Positions 36,701 to 49,800 of a stretch of 64,000 bases of DNA are shown in pieces; position 1 is the stretch's first letter; each line of letters begins with the position of its first letter. The notes under the pieces were generated by a model that saw only the letters and a list, made by a program, of their open reading frames with translations, was not told the DNA's origin and searched no databases. The translations under genes were made by a program, and so were the position numbers. The DNA is from Strongylocentrotus droebachiensis (taxonomy: Eukaryota; Echinodermata; Echinoidea; Camarodonta; Strongylocentrotidae): NCBI GenBank assembly GCA_035222895.1, contig JAVYIG010007888.1:1-64000 (forward strand). Direction: 5' to 3'.

Positions 36701-39700
36701 AGGACCAAATTAAAAAAGTACAGGACAACCTCTCCTGCCACAGCCAGCCATGGAATGTCAGACACATGACCATTCAAAAATAATTCTTTCTGCAAATTTA
36801 CCCCTTCCCTTTTGGGGTGGTACTATTTCAGATCTTGAGGTCTGATATCACGGATGTACTTTATGGTTCCTGTTATATGCTTATTCTCACTAACTACAGG
36901 GCGCCAGGCAGAGGTTCTTAGTTACTAGGGTTTCAATGAAATAATATTTGTTCATCTACCTTTTCTTTTCCTATCCTAAGTCTCCCTTTACTTCCCCTTT
37001 TCAGCGTCATCGATAAAAAGAAGAATACACAGCACAAATGATCACATCACACTTTTAACCGTCGGAATTCAATTCAACCCTTTAGTGACCACTATGATCA
37101 AGAACTTTGAAGATTTATTATAACTCAATGAAATATTCAGTCAGGAGTGTGCCTAGGATTTCTGCAAGACAGTGACACATTCCACAACAACCAAGGTACA
37201 AATGAGATAAGTCTGGGAAGTTAAGTAATTAATCCGTACTCCCACGAGAATGATTAATTCAGTTGATCCTTGCTACAGCAACAACAAAAAAAAGTCTAGT
37301 ATCTTTTTGTCTTCTGAGGCCTTCCCCGGGAGGAAGACAGTGACCATTGCAGTGAGTTGGGAAAGAGAATTGGATCACTCAACAGCTTCTTCTGCCACTG
37401 ATTCACCATTGATGATGAAGTCACAGATGAAGTCATCAGCTCTATTCAATGACAACCCATTCCTAACAATATATCGCTTCAGGGTGGAATGAAATCAAGA
37501 ATCAATTTCAAATGCTGGTAACAGAAAATCTTTCAAATATTACAGAAATAAGGAATTTTTAGTAGATCTATTGAAACAATGAGATTGAATTAGAACACTG
37601 AGAATTACAATTTCTTAAATGCAATATCACTTCATGCAATCTTCTTATGAAAATTTACATCAGCATTGAATTCAGATTTCCTCAGGGTAAATTTTCTGAA
37701 TGTGCTTCCTTTTTTTCTTCTTCTAAAGAGCTCTATTGAAATTCATAGAACCAAATCACCTTCAATCCTTGAGTGATTTTGTAGCTGCCTTGCTGTGCAC
37801 AATCTGAAATCTTTGTTGGGATTTCAAAGAAAGTTTCTTCAATGTAGCACTGTAATAAAACTGGTAAGGAAAAGGAAACTGAGTCACTTGAATAAAGATC
37901 TTATCCTCTCAAAGAATGCTAAATCACTAGCAATTGCAGCTGTTGAAGATTCACTCTGCAAAATGATTTCTTTCAATTAGGAATGGATATAATCTGGACA
38001 TCACAGTCAGCGTATATAGGTGTACTCGCTGCTTCATAACTTTTCAATCTACATCATCCCTCCACCTCTTGAATGTATTAAGTGTAAAGTGGCATAGCAA
38101 TTGGACATGTATCAAACAAACCTGCCCGGAGCAAAATTGATTTTATTCACATCATTCTCAAGGATGCATTTTCATGCGTGATTCACAACTGTTCCCAATG
38201 CAGGTGATGAGAAAATAAAGGGGGACTGATTTAGGGGTTATCAGATATAAATCGGAGTACCATGAACAACTACAACACTGTACTAACTAGCAGGAATTTA
38301 GTTCCCCGAAATTCCATTTTCCTTACACAAAAGAACGAGACTGATTTATGCACACTGCTCTGGCTTGATGAAAAGCTGTAATTTCAGGATCGCATGAGCA
38401 TGTATATACTTGATGCAGGCAGGCAATGACATCTCCGGTAGTATTGTCGCCTAGGCTTTTGTCAGACAGTAATGTCTTCGGTAATTTATGACAAGCTGCA
38501 CACCCCAATTGACCTAATAGCACAGATAATTTGGGACAATAACACGGCTCCGATCGATGATGCTGCTCTGCACAGCGCCCTCGCCCAGGCGTATTGGGTG
38601 ACTAACTCGGTCTGTGAAAATACAAATTCACACATTGCTAATGCATGCATTTTGGCTTGCGTATCTCAATGAGGTGTCGGAGGCATGGCCGCTCGCCCGC
38701 CTGGGCTTGGAGAACGCAGGAGGATAATTGAAAGGAGAAGACCGAGAATGAAAAGAAGGGTTACCATAATACCCTCAGGTGACTCCGCATCTTAGCAAAG
38801 ATTATATATGGTTATGAACAGTATTATGAGAATATATCAAGTCATCTTCACTCTCATTTCAAGCACAATCTTAAGGGAATCCATTCAATTTTCTGAGTAA
38901 AAATAAAAGCCTGGATTATCAGGAGAAATGGGGAGAGTATTATTTAAAGAAATATAGCGAGATGAAATTACTTCTTGCCTTCTTCTTGCATGACCATTGC
39001 ACACCAATACTGTAATGGTTTTTATTCCATCAGTTGTTGACTTACTTTGGGCTTTCTTTCAATGAATGCCCTATTCTTCAGTTCAGTTCTACAAGAACCT
39101 TTTCATACTTGGTTCATAAAAAAAGACCACTTTCACACTGATGAAGTGTCTTATGCTTATAGTGGCTAAACAGAGACACCACTGTTTTCTTAACTTGTGA
39201 CCCATGTGCTCCTACAAACAAAGTGGAATGTTTTCCTACAGAGGCACAGCATTCTCAGGGCATATGCTTCAGAATAGTTCTCCCCTCTCGTCTTTCCATG
39301 CTCAGTGCTATCACAGCAAGGATTTGTGAAATACTCTTTTGATATTCTCTTTGTGAAAAAGATGGAGATTTTATTTTCACTCTTTAGAAAAGAGCACTAT
39401 GAATCTTACAAATGTTAGGAATGCAACATATACTTTCCTTACATGGTTTTGAGTATTAAAAAAGAAACAAAAAAGTGCTACGACAGTTCAACTTGAAATT
39501 TTCTAGACATGATCAATAACCTATTTAAATTGATGAGAGACAGATTTTGATGAGAGACAGATTTAGACATAGGAAGGCAACAGGATGAGAGAAGATCTGA
39601 TTTTTCTTTCAAATCCGAAAAAGTAAATGTCACTGATAACAAACTTGATATAAGCGGTTAAAAGATGACTTCATACCAAGCAATTTAAACCAAATTCTGT

Positions 39701-42093
39701 CAGCCACGTCTTCATTTGATTCGGTATCATATCCCTCATGAATTAAAGAATCCCACCGTTATATCAGGGATATCAGCAATCAAAACAAATTAATCTCATG
39801 AAAGTCACACAGGTTCTAATCCTATGGCTTATGTTCCAATCAGGGCCCCTTGAGAGTATGCTACGTTTCCCCCTTCTTCGGCCTGTGCTGAGCAGATTAC
39901 GATAACATTTTTAAGGTTCGTTTGCAATCTTGATCAACTCCACTGAACTTGGCCTATCGTCCCTCGAAACACCTCAGGAAATTCTACATTGCTCATGTGG
40001 GTTTTTTCTTTCCTGGAGAGCTGCAAGGAAATTGGCCGAGCTATTTGACGTTGTTCCTGGGACACTTTGGATTGAGTGAGGGGGTACCTCCAAACAGCGG
40101 CAGGGTTGATAGAAACAATGGGTCTTTTGGGTCTACGATAGCACATATCCATCTTTCAACCATCTAATATTTTTCTCAAATTATCCAGGACTTTCCTGCC
40201 CGACTTCTTTCCATTCAACTTACAAGAGCAAATCCTGCTGGAAAATAGAATGAATTTTTTTCCTTCTCTTTGCCTTGACAGGGATGTTTTCTGCATGCCC
40301 TAGTCAATCTCCCTTTGAGAAATAAACCCTTTTAAACTATTTGATTAGCGTTCTCGTCTAAACTCCCATGGTGTCAGACATGTGATTCCTTCTTCATCAG
40401 ACACCTTGTTTCAACACTTATCATCATGGAGACACTGAAAATTGAATAATTTCCCCTTTCAAGTTGAGAGCTGGGCGCACATCCCCACGTTCAAGACACA
40501 GTGTGAAATGCAACACAAATATGTGTTAGCCATCCTCTATAAATCTTGTGGGAGGGAGAGTTCCCCTTATCTTTCTATCCAGTCCAGAGAGAATGCATTA
40601 CCTCATATGTTCATGATGATCTTGGGGGGTTTCACAAAGGACTCAGGTGGGAATAACGGTTCCTTGGTGGCCGAGACTACAACTAAGTGGTCATGCACTG
40701 GAAGTGAGTTACTTATTGTGACTTCCTGAACAACAGCTATAAAATCTTAGGATGGGACCCACAACAATGTTAATCGGATGTGTGATAACCATAAACTCTG
40801 ATTTACTTTTTGGCTCTTCAGAAAAATCGGTCCCCAAGCATAGGTTATTGAATTGATCGGGCAGCCTACTTTGTTGTAATTACCTTTATGCTCATATTGA
40901 AAATAAAATGAATCAAGTTCATATTTAAGACAGCATTCACTGTTTAAGTTGGTGTTGAGAAGAAACAGCAATTTGGATCCGAGACAGGACACGAACATGG
41001 ATTCCAGTGAGGCTGAATATCAGACTAATGATTTGGACAAGAGGAAACCATGACAACTTGGCATGATGTCATGAAAAGTGAATTCACAACTTGTAGGTTT
41101 TGCTGCCAAATGGAATGGGTACATGTCTCATTTCCCTGTGCTCAGGAGAGAAGGCTGCGTATAGGCTTACAAAATAAGTGATGGGGGCAACAACAAAAGC
41201 AACAAAGAAGGGGGGGGGGGCAGACATGCCCGATAGCCGTGACATTTCAAACTGTCATCGGAACTCCAAGCTGAGTGATTTTTCCTCTCCTGTCTGTTGT
41301 TTCACACTATTTTTCACATTGGCTCTTGCTGGAAGTGCAGAAAAGTCATGCAAGCAATCATATTGAGAATTCCATTTATGTTTCCTCACATAGTCTACCT
41401 GAATCAAAACGACACATTTACAAAACCAGTTACTTCATCATTCATATATTTGCCCATAGGATATGATATACTGTGAAACTCTACAAATATCTCTAGGATA
41501 CATTCATGAGAATGTAAGTTTTATTTACCTTTTGAGATATTGAATTTAACATTCATTTTCATTCTAAGCACCGCAGAAATCAATGGACACATTACACAAA
41601 CAAAAAGAAAGTAACAAAAACAATAACTATCCAAGCCAAGGTAAAGGAAAGGATTGCAGTCTGCCTGTCCAGTAAGGGTGACTTATGTGAAGGCATTTCC
41701 TTGATGTTACGTAATAAATAATTGTAAAGGAGACATGAGCAATTTCCCTTCCTATTATTCCAGTTGGCTCATAAAGTCTGTCATGTGATGAAATACAAGC
41801 GAATGATTAACAATTCTCTTTAAGCTTAAATTTTGTTGAATTAATTGTTATTACTCTGATTTGTGGTTACTAGAGATAAGACTGTCATCATCAGATAATA
41901 AAGGGAAAACATTAAGCTTCTTGATGAATAAATAATAAAGATCTTTAAATTTTGTTGATCTGATGAGCCTCATTAAGTATTACAATCATTGGGAATAATT
42001 TCAGTTTCAAACCTATAACACATTTACAAATGAATAAAGATCTGGAATATTTCTGCAGCATGATTGAAAACTGGCTACTATAATTTGACCTCT

Positions 42094-42135
<42 letters not shown>

Positions 42136-43182
42136 TTCTAAATTAATATTTCTAATATATCACTTGGGAGATTCTGCACAATTGTAGGGGCCATGCACTT
42201 TCAGTTCGCTATTCCAAACTAGATCCAAAGATGAACGGCTTTGCGCTGTAGTTTTTCTAATACACTATATGAAGGTTTACTCGTCGTTCCAGGAATGACA
42301 GGTTTTCACAAGGTAAAAACTATTACGTAACTTAATTGGAAAGGTTTGGCAGGACTTTTGAGCTAATTAGGAGACAGACAGCTGGGATAGGGGTGAATAG
42401 ACATTTCAGGAAAACAACTTCTAAGGAATTAAAAATCAATTGTTGTTTTGCTCATCACGTATCCATGGGCACGCCACCCAAAGGTAGTCGCAGGTCATTA
42501 CAAGCTTCCAGTTATCACTCAACACCCCACAATGATGAATAATTATTGTACAGATTAGTGACTCGTAAAGATTCCTACAAGTGTCTACATGGAACAAAGC
42601 AATATGGGGGACGAGGGATAGGGGGTGGAAAAATAGGTGTCTCAAGGAGGGAAATGAGTGTATTCTGAAAGAATCTTAGGCTACTGGAAAGGATGATTTT
42701 ATGTAACAGCTCCCTTTAAGATCTCCCCATAGTGCAAGTCCATCAAAAACAAATTTAAAGGCCGTCTGTACTAGTTTGGCTAGGAGGGATTAGACCACCC
42801 AGCGAGGTCACTGACAGGTGGCCATCTCATCAACTCAGCTCTCAATTAAACATAAGAAAAAGAAGATCATGGGGGAACAATGGTCACCGATCAGACATTA
42901 TTTTCTATATAGAGGGAGCAAGTAGCTAGGAGTAGTGCAGTGGGGCTTTAAAAGATCCCTTCTTTTTCAATGGAGTTAGTAGAAGAGGGGCGGTGTACTT
43001 ACAGGAGGTTCAGACTCTCAAGGTGGGTGAAGAGATCACGGGGTAGCGATGCAATGCGGTTACGGTTGAGCTTGAGGATCTCCAAGGATCGAAGGTTGTT
43101 GAGGCATCCCTGCTGTAGTGTGCTGATCCGGTTGTTCTCCAACAGCCTGTCATGGCAGGAAAAAGAAGACAGATAGCAGTAG

Positions 43183-43227
<45 letters not shown>

Positions 43228-43775
43228 GGAGAAAGGGAAGGAGAGCATAGAGGGGGCAGGAATATAAAGAGAAAAAAAGAACAGAGATAAATAAATAACA
43301 GTTTACAAATTCCACTTTTAATATAAGCTTTCATTGGATAAGACAACATGTGTCAGCACAATTGTGTTATTTTGTTTGTTTCATTCTGAGGTAAATTTTG
43401 ACATACTATATTTGTTATCGGATTGAAGCTGCAATCTCGACTTTCTTGCAATTTTTGTTTACTGGGTTAGCGAAGGGGCATGCAATTACACATATACATC
43501 ACTTCATTTTTCGATTGTGGCTCCATTTTATATTGGAAAAGCCAATCTAATTACTCTTTCGTCTGTTTTCCTTGTGCATTGTCAATGTGCAATCATTCCA
43601 CCTTCATGCTCTTGATGATCGTTGCAGTATGATAATGTCAACATGGTCATTTCCAACCGATAAACCATCAACAGATACATGACCGCTACACTGACCTTGC
43701 CATCGTAGCTACTATCATCATCAATTAGTCACATCACTCTACCCCCTCATCCCTCCATCAACTTCAAGCAGCCTT

Positions 43776-43810
<35 letters not shown>

Positions 43811-46800
43811 TACATCGTCATCCCTAACCCTGTGCTCGCCGCAACCACTTTAATTAGTATCACCACAGCCTGCATGCCCCGCGTTAGGCTACGTAACCCC
43901 CTTTCCACCACTCTCTGATGCCACAATCGTCTTAACCCTGCGCCATCACTCATCCGGTCCCAGTTAGGTAAAGAATGGCCACGACCAAAGAAATCATGTC
44001 CTATGCAGTTTAGGCCTAATGACCACCTGCATGCTCTTATACATTTACGCAAATGGGTTAAATTAAAGGATATGTGAGTTACATTGCACCGTATGAGTAA
44101 GGTCCACTTTGATTAATGTAAAGTAACCTGTCAAGATGTGGCAACTACCCTCCCGTCTAATTACAGAATACAGATATCCTGTAAACATATATGTTGATTT
44201 CCAAATCTAATAATAAGAATACATTTCTAACATCTATAGCCTCTCAATGTTCAGTTTTCAACCATCTACAAAATATACTGGAAAATACCTGGATGCTTTT
44301 TAAAATATTTTTATGTTATGGGAGGACATAATTTTCTTGTCGGTCCAAAATATTGCTGACATTAGTCTGATACACTGCTGTCAGCAAAGGCAAAGCTTCT
44401 TTTCCTGCAGTACATCAATCTAGCCTGCCTGCCTGCGCTTTCTAACCCACTTGCCTCAGGTATTATCATGCTATCCCCTGGACTACCCTTTAATGAATTT
44501 GGTCAGCTCCTCGGATTATCGCACAAATACCGGGCTCTCAGCAAGTTTAGATGAAGAAAAAAAATGTATGTCAACAATAAAGAGTATTATTTTTGTTCTT
44601 TCAAAGAATCGGAATGGAAACAAGGTATCAAAATTTGCTAGTTGTTTTCATGAGTGGATTTTAAACAGTGTTCATATCAGAATATACTGCTGAAGTAATT
44701 CAACTATATATTAGTTAAAGTCTCATGATGTTTTTTTAAAGCATCATCTTTATAAAAAAAGAGCGCTTATATTCAATCTGAAATTAAAATTTGCTCAGAA
44801 AATCTGAAAAAACACATCCGACCCTGTCAATATTCCTGCACATCCAATTCTCAAAATTTAAAGCATTTGATATTGAAACGACGGGAGGACAGAATCTATC
44901 TATAGTTTCTAGAAATCTCCTTTTATTTCCCACTGTTCACATGTAATTCTAATCTCTCTATTTCAATCAAGTTTGGAGGAGCTGGAATTAACCTGAAAAC
45001 AGTACCGGTAATCACGATTTCTACCACCCCGCAGGGAAAGTTAAAACACTTGTCACCGAATACGGGTCTTATACAAACAGTTGCAGAGCGCCAAATGTTT
45101 TAATCCATTACGAATCGGAAATGGGTGATGCGCATCTCTACCTTTGTTAGCCTACTAATCCCCACTAGAGGATGAAACAGCACTCCAATTTACGAGAATG
45201 GAAGAAGGTGAAGACGAGTAAATATAAAAATGGATTGGAAGCTAGTGAGAGGTGAGACATGCTAAAAGGCACCCCGAGGTTATACGCCGTTCCATGTAGG
45301 GAAGAGGGTTACGGTTATTTGATTTGATTTGTAAACCCTACTTTAGTTTGAATAAAAATTGGCCTGTAGGAAATGTGCATTTGTCCCCAAATTAATTCAG
45401 AAACTGTGAAGAAACAATTTCACCATTATTCAATCAAAATACAATTTCAATTAAATAATACTCCTGACAAAAAGTTTTATGAAAGAAAAATTCTGTAGGC
45501 TAATATAATCATATAATGTTCTGTTTTTTTCCTTGGATTGAACATAATTACCTGATTTTGTTTTCCTTCACCCTATGGTTACTACGCAGTTACAGTGGGA
45601 TTCAGAAATAAATTCAAGACTTACTATTACTAAAAGTGGCCTTAAAACCAAACCTAGGATCTTCTACAGATTATTAAAGTTCAGATTTCTGTTACACTCT
45701 CCTTCTTCTTTTATCTTCTTCACATCACTACATGTTCAGATCTCTGTTTTGCATTTGCTTTTGTCTTTGATCAAAACCTTAAACGTTGCTTACAGGAATT
45801 GGAGCCGATTGTCTGTCGGGAAGGTGTCCGTCCGCAGATGGCCAATACGATTGTAGCTCAGATCTAGAGTTCGTAATGACGTCAGGCCACGAAGTGCTGC
45901 TGGACTGATATTTGTTATCCGATTGTGATGTCTGAAAAAACAAAAGCAAAGAAACATTATATATTTAGTCATCTAAATCAAAACTTGATACAGTATTTTC
46001 CAGCATCATTATCATTACAAATTAGATTGGTATCAGTTGTGAATTTCTTGTGTTAAAAAATGAAACCTACATGTAATTAACAAGAAAAAAGTAATTTCAC
46101 CATCAGTTTTTCCTCCAAAACAAATATCAAATTAAAAGAAAGTATATAATATCAAACTTAGAAATGATTAATACTGTCTCATAATCACTTAATGTAAATG
46201 ACATTTACATTTTTTTTCTACTATCAAATCTCCTCTGAAAAGCTTGAGCCGTAGAGTACTTAATTCAAACGTATTTATCATCGACAGCCACAACTCATTC
46301 CCATGGAGTGCAAAAGAAAGTGAATTTAGGTGGTGGGATTAAAAGGATTAGTGATTCGAATTATCACCGGATGACAAATTGTAATCCACTAATCACTGAT
46401 ATGAAGTGATCATCCTTCAAAATTTCTCATATAAAATCAAGCCTTCTACCTTTTTCCTCTTTTAGTTAACATATCTTATTCTAGATGTCTTCCCATTCTA
46501 CATGAATTAAACTTCAAAGAAGAAAACAAATTGTGAAAGTCATGGGAAAATCGTAAAAAACATAAATTCATTTTTTTTTACCGTTTTAGTTACAATTTTT
46601 GCTTATTGCAAATGTCACTGAAAATACACCTCAAGTAGGTTACATAAAAATCATGAAAATTTTCTTTTCTCACTTTAATTTTTAAATCATTTTGGACTTT
46701 CAAAGAAAGTAGTGGCGACATATATTTTATCTTTCCATCTTTCATATCCACATTTCCTTTCAAAGTTCTCCTTGTATATATTCATAAAATTACTTATGAA

Positions 46801-49800
46801 TGTTACAGGAAAATTAAAAAATAGTCCTGATACAACAGAACTCCCCCACAAACTACAAACTCTATAGCATGAATGTGACAAACAGGAAACTTAACAAGTC
46901 CATCGGTTTTGAGAAATCCCACTTCACTATGGGCCTACCACCTTTAGCCTCTCTTTTTACTTATTGATGTAAACAAAGTGACGACAACTGAATCTGACTA
47001 AGCTTCCTTGCATTTACTTCAAGCCAGCTCATCATCACCGATAACAAGTTTTGGGCAGACGAGGGCGCTGCTTCTCGTGTCATCCAAAGTGCATTCCCCC
47101 TCCTGTGTCTACAAGATTTCCTTTAGCAGATTATATCATACCCGGTACATACTAGAGTAGATGCTCATCAGATTAAAACAATGTTTTTAGAATTTCCCAA
47201 TGATAAACTGAAGAAATATTTCAGGGTTTTCGTACAGAATGATAAAATGGGATAGGCCTATCGGATCCTTTTCTATTTGTACTACTACCTGTGTCTATTT
47301 GCATAGAAAGGAAATCATAAAAATCACATCCCAGTTTGTAGCCAGACTTTAAGAATCGGCTACTAACCGGTTAACGACTAAATTCTCTCATTCGCACAGG
47401 CTTAATACAGGGACCCACCTGGTACATGTACTGAATGGGTTAAGAATATGTGACCCTACAATATGTACATGAACTTTGTCACACGCCACTGAGTAAATTC
47501 ATATATGAGACTTGTTTTCATTATCAAGCGTCTTATCAATTTAACTCATCTTTTTCTCGAACTGGAATGCAATTGTTCACATTCCCTCATGAGGGGAAAA
47601 CATGTCGTCTGGAATTTTGTCTAGCTATTATTATTTGTGAATCTTTGAACTCCCAACACCGTCTACTGACAACGCGGCTAATCGCTGGTTAACACAAGCG
47701 CCAAAAAATGCTGCATCACTCTCACAGATGCCGCCAGAAAAATAAAACAGTTGATCATCGTTAACAAGGTGTGTCATTGCACCTGAAGATTAGTCTTCAA
47801 CCACAGACAAATTACAGCTCTTAAACATGAAGTTTAAGCTTCAATCAACCTTAAAATTAATAGTAGGCAAGCTTTCAAGCAAAATGATTCTTCTACACAA
47901 ATTGCCTACTTAATCTGAAGGCTGGTATAAGCTTAAACTACATGTAATGATCACCAAGACCAAAGGAAGTTTTCTGTATCAGCTCTAAAACATAAGAGGA
48001 ACAGATCTGAACCCAGTGACACTAGTCACAACCTTCTACCAAAGCAAATCTTGGCATAGGCATTGAATCTTGTTATCATAAGCCTATCATAAATGAGTGG
48101 AAATGAGATTTTCCTCTATAACAGGTCCAGGGTTCTGACATTCAAAGTGCCTCCCTGCTATATTGAAGCAATGTGACATACATCTACATGACTTTACATG
48201 TAGAGGAACAATGGAAGAGTTGGGTGCAGAGTGGATGGGTTAAAGATGATGCTAAGCAAAGTGGTGCCCCTGCAAAGAGCCTAGGAAGTGTGACTCAGCG
48301 GAGCTGACAAGGCTAGATAAAGATCCGCGTGTGGAGGGAATACCATTAGGTGGATCTAAAGTTCTAAACCCTTTCATACCTAATGGGGGAAACATTTTAA
48401 TCACACGATTTAACAGCGTTTTAATTCATATCATACACTTCATGTAGTCTATATAAAATGAGTTCAAACCAAGCCTGTTTCACAAATCCATATAATGTAC
48501 AACATGACAATGGGAAACTAAATATTCTCAAAACTTCTCTTGAATTTCAATTTACAAATACCGGTATGTAATGGGCAAAGAACACAGAATTCCATTAACC
48601 AAATGAACAATCAAAATTAACTTTAAAATCTGACTTTGACCCACTATAATCCCCCTCTCACTTCCCAATCATTCTAATGAAAAATCTCTATCTGTTCTGT
48701 ACCTCAACAAATGAAGGGGAGGTTGTATCTAGTAATGTCCAGCAGTGCTTTCACTTCAATTTATAAAGTGTAGAAAGCACAATGATGAAGCACATCTCAC
48801 CGGGCAGCACTCAGGAACAACACATAGCCTTCCTTGAGGAAGATATGTCTTCTCCAATAAGCATCAATCAGCACCGTCAATGAACACAAATAGGAGAGTC
48901 CTACTAAAAGCTGGGTCAAGGCAATGGGCGGAATAAAACAGCCAAATGGGGAGGATGCAAAATGAGTCCCCAACAAGAGCAGGGTATATAACTAAGACCC
49001 CTGTTACACATACGTCTGAAAGTGGACTGAGGCCGGCCCCGGAGTCGGCTCGACGTATGTGTAACACCAACCTTTTTTGAAAAGCCGGACTGAGGCCAGG
49101 TGGACTCAGTCCACCTCTGGATGTGGTTTGAGGCCGGCCTCAGTCCCGCAATCGGTAAGTGTAACACCAAAGTGGACTCGGGGCCGGCTTATAAGCGGAA
49201 GTGACGTAACCTGTCATCATTATCAACATAATACATCGGGCGCGCTTGCCACCTTCTCATATGTTATTCTTTGTTTTTATCATTCTATCACTCTCTCTTT
49301 CTGTCTTTCTTATGTTATTCTTTGTCTTTATCATTCTATCACTCCCTCTTTCTGTCTTTCCTTATGTTATTCTTTGTTTTTATCATTCTATCGCTTTCTC
49401 TTTCTGTCTTTCCTTATATGTTATTCTTTGTTTCTTCCTTCTTTCATCTTCTCTTATGTTATTCTTTGTTTTTACCACACTTTCTCTTTCTGTCTTTCCT
49501 TATGTTATTCTTTGTTTCTTTCTTCTTTCATCTTCTCTTATGTTATCCTTTGTTTTTATCACACTTTCTCTTTCTGTCTTTCCTTATGTTATTCTTTGTT
49601 TCTTCCTTCTTTCATCTTCTCTTATGTTATTCTTTGTTTTTATCATACTTTCTCTTTCTGTCTTTCCTTATGTTATTCTTTGTTTCTTCCTTCTTTCATC
49701 TTATCTTATGTTATTCTTTGTTTTTATCATTCTACCACTCTCTTTTTCTGTCTTTCCTTATGTTATTCTTTGTTTTTATCATTCTATCACTTTCTCTTTC

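Larger units (their letters stand above)
30196..43002 (-). other. LRIG intron between LRR6 and LRR7 exons (12.8 kb)
   Basis: No gene recognised on either strand. It contains repeat copy D, an (AT)n tract, a G run near 41210 and GC-rich complex-sequence patches (about 34020-34180, 35030-35200, 38400-38720) that stand out from the AT-rich background and are candidate cis-regulatory DNA. Confidence 0.7.
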
